A stretch of 64,000 bases of DNA, taken from Flavobacterium supellecticarium. GTDB taxonomy: Bacteria; Bacteroidota; Bacteroidia; Flavobacteriales; Flavobacteriaceae. The stretch is taken from contig NZ_SSNZ01000011.1 of the NCBI RefSeq assembly GCF_004801375.1, positions 57,074 to 121,073 on the forward strand, written 5' to 3'. A program made the position numbers and the translations under genes. Below the pieces are notes generated by a model. The model saw only the letters and a program-made list of their open reading frames with translations. It did no database searches and had not been told where the DNA came from. Positions 1 through 8,962 of the stretch are shown here, piece by piece (the first letter of the stretch is position 1; every line of letters starts with the position of its first letter).

Positions 1-1191
1 TAAGTCGGTTACAAAAGTAGCGCGCTCTTTTACCAGTCCTACTACTTTTTCAACATAAGCGATGTCTTTGTTAATTCCTTTTTCTTTTAAAATACCATCA
101 AATGCTAAAGCAAGAGAAGCATCCGATTGTTGTACCAGATAATGGTGGTTGAACCATTTGTTTTTTTCCGGATCGAATTTCGCACCGGCCTTGTGTACAC
201 GTCCTAAATCAAACTTCGCTACCAATTCATCCAATGTGAATAACTCCTGATCGGTTCCGTCGTTCCATCCTAATAAAGCCAGGAAGTTAACAACTGCGCC
301 CGGGAAAAATCCTTTTTCGCGATATCCCGACGATTTTTCTCCCGAAACCGGATCGTTCCAATCCAATGGAAATACAGGAAATCCTAGTTTATCACCATCT
401 CGTTTGGAAAGTTTTCCATTTCCAACCGGTTTTAAAATTAACGGTAAGTGTGCAAATTTTGGTGCTTCCCATCCGAAAGCTTTGTATAACAATTCGTGTA
501 AGGGTAGAGAAGGTAACCATTCTTCTCCACGAATCACATGAGACGTTTCCATTAAATGGTCGTCTACAATATTCGCCAAGTGATAGGTTGGCATTCCGTC
601 ACTTTTAAACAATACTTTATCGTCTAATAAGTTGGTATCAAATTTAATATCGCCACGGATGATATCATTCAGGTGTAAGGTTTCTCCAACTGGTGTTTTA
701 AAACGGATCACATATTCTTCACCATTGTTAATACGCTCCGCAACTTTTTCGGCCGAATGGGTAAGTGAATTATCCAATTGCTCGCGAACCGTATGGTTGT
801 AGATAAAGGTTTTTCCGTCCTGTTCGGCGGTTTTACGCAGATTATCCAGGCTTTCGGCCGTGTCAAAAGCATAATACGCCCAACCACTGTTAATAAGTTG
901 GTCGGCATATCCCTTGTAAAGTTCTTTACGTTCACTCTGACGGTACGGTCCGAATTTTTCATTTTTACCAATTGTTTCATCCGGTGCAATACCTAACCAT
1001 TCCAAAGCTTCCATAATATATGCTTCCGCTCCGGGTACAAAACGGTTCTGGTCGGTATCTTCTATCCGAAGGTAAAACGTACCACCGTGTTTTTTAGCAA
1101 ATAAATAATTAAATAAAGCGGTTCTAACGCCTCCTATATGTAAAGGTCCTGTAGGACTGGGTGCAAATCGCACACGAACTGGCTTTGACAT
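1..1191 (-). CDS. gltX: Glutamyl-tRNA synthetase, N-terminal 397 residues (cut by window edge)
   Basis: Charges tRNA-Glu with glutamate in the cytoplasm (class I aminoacyl-tRNA synthetase). Reading the minus strand from the ATG at 1191 gives an uninterrupted frame to base 1. The class I HIGH motif is present as [14 protein letters not shown] near residues 8-21, followed by the family-typical [20 protein letters not shown]. The KMSKS loop appears as GKLSKRDGD near residue 260. The C-terminal anticodon-binding part lies outside the window, so the length cannot be compared with the usual ~500 residues. The gene points away from the AT-rich region at 1192-2064 and a -7 box lies just upstream. Identification is secure. 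Confidence 0.96.
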   Translation of the reverse strand, partial: MSKPVRVRFAPSPTGPLHIGGVRTALFNYLFAKKHGGTFYLRIEDTDQNRFVPGAEAYIMEALEWLGIAPDETIGKNEKFGPYRQSERKELYKGYADQLINSGWAYYAFDTAESLDNLRKTAEQDGKTFIYNHTVREQLDNSLTHSAEKVAERINNGEEYVIRFKTPVGETLHLNDIIRGDIKFDTNLLDDKVLFKSDGMPTYHLANIVDDHLMETSHVIRGEEWLPSLPLHELLYKAFGWEAPKFAHLPLILKPVGNGKLSKRDGDKLGFPVFPLDWNDPVSGEKSSGYREKGFFPGAVVNFLALLGWNDGTDQELFTLDELVAKFDLGRVHKAGAKFDPEKNKWFNHHYLVQQSDASLALAFDGILKEKGINKDIAYVEKVVGLVKERATFVTDL

Positions 1192-1208
1192 TTTTTAAAA
1201 ATTTTACG

Positions 1209-1216
1209 CAAAGATA
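1209..1216 (-). promoter_or_regulatory. Bacteroidota -7 box upstream of gltX
   Basis: On the minus strand the bases read TATCTTTG, a match to the Bacteroidota sigma-ABfr -7 consensus TAnnTTTG, 17 bases upstream of the gltX ATG. I could not find a clear TTG -33 element at the usual spacing. The implied leader is about ten bases. Confidence 0.4.
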
Positions 1217-1660
1217 CAATTATGCTTTTTCCCTTCGAATTATTTTATCCGATACTGTTTATAAATAGGTTCATTTGCTGTTTATCCTATCTGAAAAGTA
1301 TTTTTCGCAATCTTTCCCGATAAAAATACCTTTGTTTTATCAAATAGATAACGTTCTTTAAAATATACTATAGTATCTAAGGTAATTAACAAATCGAAAT
1401 TGCCGATTATTCAATATAAATACCTGTAAATCAGTAAACTTTATATCATTTTAACATTAAAAATAAGCTATGTTAATACAAATTTACATAGTATTGATTT
1501 TCAGTTAATTATAAGTTAACACAGATTGTTTATAACTTTAGATAGAAAATTATAAAAGATTTTTGGTTGTATCCTAAAATTTGCTAATCCAAAACCCAGA
1601 TGAATTTACCAAATCTATTTTTTAAAATTTGTTTTGAAATTATGAATAGATAGTCAACAG

Positions 1661-1854
1661 TTATTAACAGAAATTAACAAGTAAACTTATTAATAAAAAT
1701 AAGTATAAACGGTTTATCCACCATTGTTAATAACGTTTTAAAAAGACTTCATTTCTAAAGCTTTATCGATAAACAACACTGTTAATAAAACCGGATAAAA
1801 TTGTATAACTCCAAAATAAGAAGAAAAATTTAAAAGTTATTGCCACTATTAACA
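1661..1854. repeat. Cluster of TGTTAATAA / TTATTAACA nonamers (DnaA-box-like)
   Basis: Three exact copies (1661-1669 minus sense, 1725-1733 and 1780-1788 plus sense) and one near copy (1846-1854) fall within 200 bases, with TTATCCACC at 1713-1721 among them. Mixed orientations and short spacing resemble a DnaA assembly region. AT-rich DNA produces such words by chance more often than balanced DNA, which limits confidence. Confidence 0.45.
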
Positions 1855-2064
1855 AGCTATAATAACAAACAAATTTTTTAAAATTTTTAAAAGATCTTTT
1901 TTTATTATTTTAATGTTTGTTGACAACTTCTTTGAATTAATTCCTTTCTCTTGTTTCTTCCTTCTTTATGCTTTCCTCTCCAAACGTTGTTCCTTCTGTA
2001 AAATAGTTAATTCCTGTTTCGATTAAAATTGTAATTTTATCGGTTATAAACAAATTTTGATAAT

Positions 2065-5000
2065 TTGGAAACGAAAGAACTAATATTTCAAAAGCTTGAA
2101 GACTTTATAAAAAAGTTTTATACGAACGAATTGCTAAAAGGAATTATTCTTTTTACCGGTTTTGGTTTGCTGTATTTTATCGTCACGTTGCTCGTGGAAC
2201 ATTTTTTATGGCTTTCACCAAAGGGTAGAACGGTCTTGTTCTGGCTATTCATTTTGGTTGAACTTTTCTTTTTGCTACGGTTTATTTTGTTTCCATTGTT
2301 TAAACTTTTCAAATTACAAAAGGGAATCGATTATAAACAGGCCTCATTAATTATTGGAAATCACTTTTCGGAAGTAAATGATAAGCTTACCAATTTTTTA
2401 CAGCTGTATGGACAAAGTGATCAATCGGAATTATTATTGGCTTCGATCGAACAAAAAGCGATATCATTAAAACCGGTTCCGTTTGGGAATGCGATTAACT
2501 TTAAAAAGAATACCAAATATCTTCCATATGCTATAATCCCGTTGTTGGTTTTATTATTTTTTATGGTTTCCGGAAATTCAAATCTGATAACGGAAAGTTT
2601 GGATCGGGTAGTCCATTACAAAAAAGAATATACGCCACCAGCTCCTTTTAGTTTTCAGATTATCAATAAAAATTTAACTGCCGAACAAGGTCAGGATTTT
2701 TTATTACAGGTAAAGACTAATGGAAATGTGATTCCCGAAAATGCTATGATTGCCATCGGTAATGAAAATTATTATTTGGAAACGGTACGACCGGGTGTTT
2801 TTCAATATCAGTTTGACAAGATTGCTAAGAATACCGATTTTAAATTGTTTGCTAACGAAGTTGTTTCGAATACCTACCAGTTGAATGTGGTGGCTGTTCC
2901 AACGATTGCTAATTTTGAAATCGTTTTGAATTTTCCATCTTATCTCGGAAAAAAAACGGAATTGATTCAGGGTAGTGGCAATGCCATCGTACCGGAAGGA
3001 ACAACTATTACCTGGAAAGTCAATGCATTGGCAACGAGTAAAGTCGTTTGGAAAGATGCTACGGTTAATGATGCGTTTACGCGCAATGAAAATCAATTTA
3101 GTTTATCCAAAAGAATACTTCAAAATACAGAATATCAAATAGTTACTTCAAATGAAAAAGTAACCGATCACGAAAAATTGCAGTATCAGATTACTACGGT
3201 TAAGGATCAGTTTCCGACTATTTCGGTACAATCGGCTCCGGATTCGTTAAAATTAAAAAAGAATATGGTTATTGGTCAGGTTTCCGATGATTATGGATTG
3301 ACAAAATTACACGTGGTGTATTATCCGAAAGAAAAACCCACTCAGGTTTCTCGTGGAACCATTCCGGTAAAACGTGAAACATTTGATCAGTTTGTATATA
3401 CCTTTCCAAATGGTTTAACGATTCAACCGGGAGTGGAATACGATTATTATTTTGAGATTTTTGATAACGATGCGATTCACAATTTTAAAAGTTCGAAGTC
3501 TTCTGTCTTTTCACACCGTGAGTTAACGACCGAGGAAAAAGAGGATCAGATTTTACAGGAGCAGAATAGTAATATCAACAGTCTTGAAAAGTCCATTAAA
3601 AATCAGGATAAGCAATTATCAGAACTGGATAAATTACAGAAATTAGGAAAAGAGAAAACCAATCTCGATTTTAAAGATCAAAAAAAAGTTCAGGATTTTA
3701 TCAACCGTCAGAAGCAACAGGATCAGATGATGAAGGAATTTTCTAAAAAGATGCAGGACAATCTGGAACAATTTAATGCGGAAAAAAAGGATGAGTTTAA
3801 AGACGAATTGATGCGCCGATTGGAGAAAAATGAAAAAGAAATTGAAAAAAATGAAAAGCTTTTAAAAGAGCTGGATGAGTTAACGAACAAATTAAAAGAG
3901 GAAGAGCTTTTTGAAAAGATTGATAAGTTAAAACAAAATACAAAGGATCAATCCAAAAATCTGGAGCAATTGGTGGAATTAACCAAGCGTTTCTATGTGG
4001 AAAAAAAAGCGGAACAGTTAGCGGACAAACTGGATAAGTTAAGTGAAAAACAGGATAAACTTTCCGATAGTAAGGATAACAATAAAAAAGAGCAGGATAA
4101 GATCAACGAAGATTTTAATAAGCTGCAGGAAGATCTTCGCGATCTCGAAAAACAAAATCAGGATTTAAAAGCACCGATGGATATCCCTTCGAACAAAGAG
4201 GAGGAGAAAGGAATCAAAGAAGATATGAAAAATGCTTCGGAGGAATTGCAAAAGCAAAACCAATCGAAAGCAAAACCAAAGCAAAAATCGGCTTCTCAGA
4301 AAATGAAAAAGATGGCACAGCAAATGCAGTCGTCTATGGAATCTGGTGAAATGGACCAGTTGGAAGAAGATACCAAAATGTTACGTCAGATTCTGGATAA
4401 TCTATTAGCTTTTTCGTTTTCGCAGGAAAGTCTGATGAAAAATTTTAAATCGTCCGGCGATCGTAGTCTTGGTTTTAATAAGATGTTGAAAAAGCAACAG
4501 GATTTAAAACTACAGTTCAAACATGTTGATGACAGCCTTTTTGCTATGTCGTTGCGTAATCCTAAAATCACTGAGATGATCACGAATGAAGTTGGTAATG
4601 TACATTACAACATTGATAAATCACTAACCAATTTTACCGATAATAACATTGGTCGTGGTGTTTCGCACCAGCAGTATACGATTACGGCTTCGAATAAATT
4701 AGCTGATTTTTTAAGTGATGTGATGAATCAAATGCAGATGGAAATGCAAATGCAATCGTCCGGTCAAGGTAAAGGGAAACCAAAACCGGGTAGTAAGGGT
4801 AGTGGTATGCAGTTACCGGACATCATCAAAAAGCAGGAAGGGCTAAGTGAAAAGATGAAAGAGGGAATGAAAAAAGGAAAAGGGGAAAAACCTGGCGATG
4901 GCAAACCGAATAAAGGAGGTAAAGACGGTAAGGAAGGTTCCGATGGCAAAGACGGAAATGATGGGGAAGGTGATGCAGGAGAAATCCTTGAAATTTATAA

Positions 5001-5379
5001 AGAGCAACAACGACTTCGGGAAGCATTACAAAAGGCTTTGGAAAAAGAAGGAATGGGAGGTAATGGCCAGAATGCGCTCAATCAAATGAAGGATATCGAA
5101 AAGCAATTATTAAATAAAGGCTTTAAAAATGAAACCTTACAACGGATGTTAAACTTGAAGCATGAGCTATTAAAATTAGATAACGCGATTCAGCAACAAG
5201 GGGAAGAAAACAAAAGGCAATCGCAAACCAATAAAAAAGAATTTAATGGTTCTGGTAATCAATTACCTGCTGCTTTAAAAGAATATTTAAATAGTGTTGA
5301 AATTTTAAATAGACAAAGCTTACCTTTGCGCCCAAATTTTAACCAGAAGGTTCAAAACTATTTTAAGAAAGATGATTAG
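2065..5379 (+). CDS. DUF4175-family large membrane/coiled-coil protein
   Basis: A 1104-residue protein of the Bacteroidota family DUF4175, function unknown. The N-terminus has hydrophobic segments at about residues 24-72 and another at about 152-170. A probably extracytoplasmic beta-rich region follows (to about 480), then a long charged coiled coil rich in K, E, Q and D (about 495-790), a helical region, and a Gly/Lys-rich flexible linker (about 900-960). It starts with TTG at 2065; no ATG lies near, and METKELIFQKLEDFIKKFY looks like a natural N-terminus. The end overlaps ybeY by 8 bases, so the two are probably translated together. It could be a cell-envelope organising protein, but nothing in the sequence proves a role. 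Confidence 0.8.
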   Translation: METKELIFQKLEDFIKKFYTNELLKGIILFTGFGLLYFIVTLLVEHFLWLSPKGRTVLFWLFILVELFFLLRFILFPLFKLFKLQKGIDYKQASLIIGNHFSEVNDKLTNFLQLYGQSDQSELLLASIEQKAISLKPVPFGNAINFKKNTKYLPYAIIPLLVLLFFMVSGNSNLITESLDRVVHYKKEYTPPAPFSFQIINKNLTAEQGQDFLLQVKTNGNVIPENAMIAIGNENYYLETVRPGVFQYQFDKIAKNTDFKLFANEVVSNTYQLNVVAVPTIANFEIVLNFPSYLGKKTELIQGSGNAIVPEGTTITWKVNALATSKVVWKDATVNDAFTRNENQFSLSKRILQNTEYQIVTSNEKVTDHEKLQYQITTVKDQFPTISVQSAPDSLKLKKNMVIGQVSDDYGLTKLHVVYYPKEKPTQVSRGTIPVKRETFDQFVYTFPNGLTIQPGVEYDYYFEIFDNDAIHNFKSSKSSVFSHRELTTEEKEDQILQEQNSNINSLEKSIKNQDKQLSELDKLQKLGKEKTNLDFKDQKKVQDFINRQKQQDQMMKEFSKKMQDNLEQFNAEKKDEFKDELMRRLEKNEKEIEKNEKLLKELDELTNKLKEEELFEKIDKLKQNTKDQSKNLEQLVELTKRFYVEKKAEQLADKLDKLSEKQDKLSDSKDNNKKEQDKINEDFNKLQEDLRDLEKQNQDLKAPMDIPSNKEEEKGIKEDMKNASEELQKQNQSKAKPKQKSASQKMKKMAQQMQSSMESGEMDQLEEDTKMLRQILDNLLAFSFSQESLMKNFKSSGDRSLGFNKMLKKQQDLKLQFKHVDDSLFAMSLRNPKITEMITNEVGNVHYNIDKSLTNFTDNNIGRGVSHQQYTITASNKLADFLSDVMNQMQMEMQMQSSGQGKGKPKPGSKGSGMQLPDIIKKQEGLSEKMKEGMKKGKGEKPGDGKPNKGGKDGKEGSDGKDGNDGEGDAGEILEIYKEQQRLREALQKALEKEGMGGNGQNALNQMKDIEKQLLNKGFKNETLQRMLNLKHELLKLDNAIQQQGEENKRQSQTNKKEFNGSGNQLPAALKEYLNSVEILNRQSLPLRPNFNQKVQNYFKKDD

Positions 5380-5791
5380 TTTTAATTACGAAACCGATTT
5401 CGCCTTAGAAAATGAAACGGCTTATGAAGAATGGATTACTACGGTAATCGAATCGGAAAATAAGCACGAAGGAGAAATCAATTATATATTTTGTGACGAT
5501 GAGTATTTGCATAAAATCAATGTAGAATACCTCGATCACGACACGCTTACAGATATTATCAGCTTTGATTACACTGTAGGAAACGAATTACACGGAGATA
5601 TTTTTATTTCCGTGGAACGGGTGCAGGATAATGCAGCTGATTTTAATGTTTCTTTTGATGAAGAAATGAAAAGAGTGATGATTCACGGTATATTACATTA
5701 CTGTGGATACAAAGATAAATCCGAAAAGGACGAACTTTTGATGCGTGCTAAAGAAGATGAAAAGGTAGCTATGTTCCACGTGGAACATTAA
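5372..5791 (+). CDS. ybeY: Endoribonuclease YbeY (16S rRNA maturation)
   Basis: A 139-residue metal-dependent RNase that acts in 16S rRNA 3'-end processing and ribosome quality control. The family signature is HGILHYCGYKD near residues 109-119. In the usual HGxLHLxGyDH motif three His bind zinc; here the first two are present but the third position is Asp (KDKSEKDE follows). Conserved DTLTDIISFDY precedes it. The start overlaps the upstream DUF4175 gene by 8 bases. The last codons, encoding MFHVEH, are formed by a perfect parS palindrome at 5772-5787. Length is normal for the family. Confidence 0.92.
   Translation: MISFNYETDFALENETAYEEWITTVIESENKHEGEINYIFCDDEYLHKINVEYLDHDTLTDIISFDYTVGNELHGDIFISVERVQDNAADFNVSFDEEMKRVMIHGILHYCGYKDKSEKDELLMRAKEDEKVAMFHVEH
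5772..5787. promoter_or_regulatory. parS site 1 (ParB-binding palindrome)
   Basis: TGTTCCACGTGGAACA is a perfect 16-base palindrome and fits the bacterial parS consensus TGTTNCACGTGAAACA with one change (G for A in the right arm, which makes it fully symmetric). It lies inside the last codons of ybeY. ParB binds such sites, usually clustered near oriC, to load SMC and separate replicated origins. parA and parB are not in the window. Confidence 0.85.
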
Positions 5792-5884
5792 ACATCTTAA
5801 TTCTTTTATAAAGTTTTTATTTGGTTTTCTACTTCTACGTAGCTTTGTAGAAAATATTTTTTAAAATTAATTGAAACAGTAAAA

Positions 5885-5900
5885 TGTTTCACGTGGAACA
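5885..5900. promoter_or_regulatory. parS site 2, abutting the mnmG start codon
   Basis: TGTTTCACGTGGAACA matches parS with the CACGTG core and both arms intact (one G for A). Its last base is directly followed by the mnmG ATG at 5901, so it fills the whole ribosome-landing region. ParB bound here could affect mnmG transcription; that is inference. Confidence 0.85.
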
Positions 5901-7778
5901 ATGAGTTTATTTCAAGATAAATATGATGTAATCGTAGTGGGTGCCGGTCATGCTGGTTCTGAGGCGGCAGCCTCGGCTGCGAATATGGGATCCAAAACGC
6001 TGCTGATTACAATGAGTTTGCAAAACATTGCACAGATGTCGTGTAACCCGGCTATGGGTGGAATTGCAAAAGGACAAATCGTTCGGGAGATTGATGCGTT
6101 GGGAGGTTATTCGGGAATTGTATCGGATAAAACAGCGATCCAGTTCAAGATGCTGAACAAATCAAAAGGACCAGCAATGTGGTCGCCACGGGTGCAATCC
6201 GACCGTATGCGTTTCGCAGAGGAGTGGCGATTGATGTTGGAACAAACACCAAATCTGGATTTTTATCAGGAAATGGTGTCCGGAATTTTAACCGAAAATG
6301 GAAAGATCGTCGGTGTTCGGACTTCGCTTGGAATTGAAATCAAAGCGAAAACAGTAGTGCTAACGAATGGTACTTTTTTAAATGGTTTGATTCATATCGG
6401 AGAAAAACAATTTGGTGGTGGACGAGCCGGAGAAAGTGCTGCGCATGGAATCACTGAAGATTTAATAAAGTTAGGATTTACTTCGGGCCGAATGAAAACA
6501 GGAACACCACCACGTGTCGATGGTCGTTCACTGGATTATTCGAAAATGGAAATTCAACCGGGGGATGAGAATCCTTCGAAATTTTCGTATCTGGACGTAA
6601 CAAAACCATTAACGGTTCAGAAACCGTGTCATATGACCTACACTTCGGAACTGGTTCATGATTTGCTTCGTGAAGGTTTCGATCGTTCGCCTATGTTTAA
6701 TGGGCGAATTAAAAGTTTAGGACCGCGCTATTGCCCGTCGATTGAAGATAAAATCAATCGATTTGCCGATAAAGAACGCCACCAGCTTTTTGTAGAACCG
6801 GAAGGATGGAATACAGTAGAAGTATATGTAAACGGATTTTCAACATCATTACCGGAAGATGTACAGTTTAAAGCATTGCGCTCGGTGGTTGGTTTTGAAA
6901 ATGTAAAATTCTTCCGTCCGGGTTATGCAATCGAATACGATTATTTCCCGCCAACGCAATTAAAGCATACGTTGGAAACAAAATTAATCGAGGGCTTATT
7001 TTTTGCCGGACAAATTAATGGAACAACCGGATATGAAGAAGCTGCTTCCCAAGGTTTGATTGCGGGAATGAATGCACACTTAAAAGCATACGACCAGGAT
7101 CCGTTTGTTTTAAAACGTAACGAGGCGTATATCGGAGTGTTGATTGATGATTTAATTACCAAAGGAACGGAAGAACCATATCGTATGTTTACATCACGTG
7201 CCGAATACCGTACGTTATTGCGTCAGGATAATGCTGATTTCCGTTTAACACCTATGTCACATGCCGTTGGTTTGGCTACTGATGCCCGATTAAAACGAAT
7301 GGAGCAGAAGCAAAGTCAGTCCGACGCTTTTGTTTCGTTTTTTAAAGAAACCAGTGTAAAAGTTGCAGAAGCCAATCCAATTTTGGAAGCTAAAGGTTCA
7401 GCGCCTATTTCACAACCGGATAAAATGTTTAAAGTATTTTCCCGTCCACAATTGGATTTGGAAGATATTTTAAAATTCGAAAAAGTAAAAGAATATGTAG
7501 CCGAACACGAATTGGATTTGGAAGTAATCGAACAAGCCGAAATCCAGGTAAAATATTCCGGTTATATTGAAAAAGAAAAAAATAATGCCGATAAATTAAA
7601 CCGACTCGAAGATGTACGTATTCCGGAAAACTTCGATTACGATAAAATAAAATCGCTTTCGTTTGAAGCTCGTGAGAAATTAAAAAAAATTAAACCGATT
7701 TCGGTTTCGCAGGCCTCCCGAATCAGTGGCGTTTCGCCAAGTGATGTTTCAGTTTTGTTAGTTCATATGGGACGATAA
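5901..7778 (+). CDS. mnmG: tRNA uridine-5-carboxymethylaminomethyl modification enzyme MnmG (GidA)
   Basis: A 625-residue FAD protein which, with the GTPase MnmE, installs the (carboxymethyl)aminomethyl group on U34 of certain tRNAs. The N-terminal Rossmann motif VVGAGHAGSEAA binds FAD; NPAMGGIAKG (about 49-58) and the PGYAIEYD and GQINGTTGYEEAA blocks are family-typical. Full length compared with the usual ~620-630. The ATG at 5901 directly follows parS site 2, and parS site 3 lies 60 bases after the stop. mnmG (gidA) sits near the origin in many bacteria, which fits the oriC proposal. mnmE is not in the window. Confidence 0.97.
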   Translation: MSLFQDKYDVIVVGAGHAGSEAAASAANMGSKTLLITMSLQNIAQMSCNPAMGGIAKGQIVREIDALGGYSGIVSDKTAIQFKMLNKSKGPAMWSPRVQSDRMRFAEEWRLMLEQTPNLDFYQEMVSGILTENGKIVGVRTSLGIEIKAKTVVLTNGTFLNGLIHIGEKQFGGGRAGESAAHGITEDLIKLGFTSGRMKTGTPPRVDGRSLDYSKMEIQPGDENPSKFSYLDVTKPLTVQKPCHMTYTSELVHDLLREGFDRSPMFNGRIKSLGPRYCPSIEDKINRFADKERHQLFVEPEGWNTVEVYVNGFSTSLPEDVQFKALRSVVGFENVKFFRPGYAIEYDYFPPTQLKHTLETKLIEGLFFAGQINGTTGYEEAASQGLIAGMNAHLKAYDQDPFVLKRNEAYIGVLIDDLITKGTEEPYRMFTSRAEYRTLLRQDNADFRLTPMSHAVGLATDARLKRMEQKQSQSDAFVSFFKETSVKVAEANPILEAKGSAPISQPDKMFKVFSRPQLDLEDILKFEKVKEYVAEHELDLEVIEQAEIQVKYSGYIEKEKNNADKLNRLEDVRIPENFDYDKIKSLSFEAREKLKKIKPISVSQASRISGVSPSDVSVLLVHMGR

Positions 7779-7788
7779 AAAAATAAAC

Positions 7789-7838
7789 AAAATAAAAACA
7801 GCCATGATAGATAAAGTATCTTTGGCTGTTTTTATTTT
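7789..7838 (+). terminator. Terminator after mnmG
   Basis: A 16-base perfect inverted repeat (7789-7804 and 7823-7838) contains the core AACAGCCA...TGGCTGTT with A-rich left and T-rich right arms and an 18-base loop. It can work in either direction and ends one base before parS site 3. Confidence 0.75.
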
Positions 7839-7839
7839 A

Positions 7840-7855
7840 TGTTCCACGTGAAACT
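7840..7855. promoter_or_regulatory. parS site 3, downstream of mnmG
   Basis: TGTTCCACGTGAAACT matches the parS consensus TGTTNCACGTGAAACA at all but the last base. It is in the intergenic region between the mnmG terminator and the methyltransferase gene. Confidence 0.8.
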
Positions 7856-7911
7856 ATCCCGCGAAGCCTTATAAATAAAGGAATCTTTAAAAAATAAATT
7901 TTTTAGCATTA

Positions 7912-8766
7912 ATGAATTTTTCAAGTAATACCGTTTTTATAAAAGTAAAAGACCATTCCGTTTCTAAAGAAAATTTCGAATTGCTTTTGGATGAAGAGTT
8001 ACAATTATTAAAAACGACTCCACAACCTGGCCTGGAAAAATTACCGTCTTATTATGAAAGCGATGATTATATTTCACATACCGATGGAAAACGTTCTCTA
8101 TTCGAAAAAGTATATCATGTCATCAAACGAAAAGCAATTCGTGACAAAGTAAAATTGATAAACTCTTTTCAATCGGAAAAAGGAGCGCTTTTGGATATTG
8201 GTGCCGGAACAGGGGATTTTCTTTTGGAAGCACAAAACCAGGGATGGCGTGCGATCGGAATTGAACCTAGTGAAAAAGCAAAAGGAATCGCTATTGGAAA
8301 AGGAATTCAATTTGCAGCTACTTTAGAACAATTGGAAAAGGAATCGTTCGATGTGATTACGATGTGGCATGTATTGGAACATGTCCCGGATTTAGAAAAT
8401 CAGATTGCTACTTTAAAGCGTTTATTAAAACCAACCGGAACTATTATTATTGCCGTACCCAACTATAAATCGTACGATGCAAATTATTACGGCGAATTTT
8501 GGGCGGCTTATGATGTGCCAAGACACCTTTGGCATTTTTCGAAAACTTCGATCGAAAAACTTTTTGGGCATCAAAATATCCAACTGGTTAAAATAAAACC
8601 GATGCTTTTTGATAGTTTTTATGTTTCCCTTTTATCTGAAAAATATAAAAACGGAAAAATGAATTTTTTAAAAGGTTTTTGGATTGGTTTGCGATCAAAT
8701 TTAGCGGCAAAGCAAAATTTTGAGTATTCTTCGCATATTTACATCCTTAAAAATAGAAAAAATTAA
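7912..8766 (+). CDS. Class I SAM-dependent methyltransferase
   Basis: A 284-residue protein with a Methyltransf_23-type Rossmann domain. SAM-binding motif I is LLDIGAGTGDFLLEA (about residues 94-108), the acidic end of strand 2 is GIEPSEKA, and the FDVITMWHVLEHVPD block (about 146-160) is the post-motif typical of this group. An N-terminal ~75-residue extension with SYYESDDYISHTD is seen in related Bacteroidota proteins. The substrate cannot be inferred. It stands alone between terminators, with mnmG upstream and an OmpH gene downstream. Confidence 0.88.
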   Translation: MNFSSNTVFIKVKDHSVSKENFELLLDEELQLLKTTPQPGLEKLPSYYESDDYISHTDGKRSLFEKVYHVIKRKAIRDKVKLINSFQSEKGALLDIGAGTGDFLLEAQNQGWRAIGIEPSEKAKGIAIGKGIQFAATLEQLEKESFDVITMWHVLEHVPDLENQIATLKRLLKPTGTIIIAVPNYKSYDANYYGEFWAAYDVPRHLWHFSKTSIEKLFGHQNIQLVKIKPMLFDSFYVSLLSEKYKNGKMNFLKGFWIGLRSNLAAKQNFEYSSHIYILKNRKN

Positions 8767-8779
8767 AATAAAATTAAAT

Positions 8780-8821
8780 AATCCACGATCAAAGGTTAAA
8801 ATGTGCTATCAGTCGTGGATT
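8780..8821 (+). terminator. Terminator after the methyltransferase gene
   Basis: The arms AATCCACGA (8780-8788) and TCGTGGATT (8813-8821) pair perfectly and a T-run follows. The loop is 24 bases. Confidence 0.6.
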
Positions 8822-8836
8822 TTTTAAAAGTTGCTT

Positions 8837-8863
8837 AAAACGGCTTATTTAAAGCCGTTTTTT
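8837..8863. terminator. Second terminator, GC-rich hairpin with A/T flanks
   Basis: AAAACGGCTT, a short loop and AAGCCGTTTT, followed by more T. The symmetric A and T runs would let it act in both directions. It follows the previous terminator by about 15 bases. Confidence 0.7.
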
Positions 8864-8962
8864 ATAAGATTTTCTTATTATCTTTTAAATAACACATAAG
8901 AAAATTTTATTGATCAAAAAAAAGATAAAAATCATATTTTAAACTTTCAGTCGTACAACTTT

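Larger units (their letters stand above)
1192..2064. other. Candidate chromosomal replication origin (gene-free AT-rich region)
   Basis: About 870 bases without a credible gene, far AT-richer than its surroundings. TGTTAATAA occurs exactly at 1725-1733 and 1780-1788, and its complement TTATTAACA at 1661-1669. One-mismatch versions lie at 1471-1479 and 1846-1854, and TTATCCACC at 1713-1721 differs by one base from the DnaA box TTATCCACA. TTATTAACA differs from that box at two positions, so calling these DnaA boxes is inference. A nearly pure A/T tract at about 1857-1918 could be the unwinding element. The flanking genes point away on both sides (gltX minus; DUF4175-ybeY-mnmG plus), and three parS sites follow within 6 kb. 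No dnaA gene is in the window. Confidence 0.5.

Noticed and set aside
2186..2201. parS-like sequence CGTTGCTCGTGGAACA in the DUF4175 gene
   Set aside because: The CACGTG core is broken (CTCGTG) and another arm base differs; not comparable to the three good sites.
4764..5026. Minus-strand frames inside the DUF4175 gene (Pro/Leu-rich)
   Set aside because: Antisense shadows of the Gly/Lys-rich linker.
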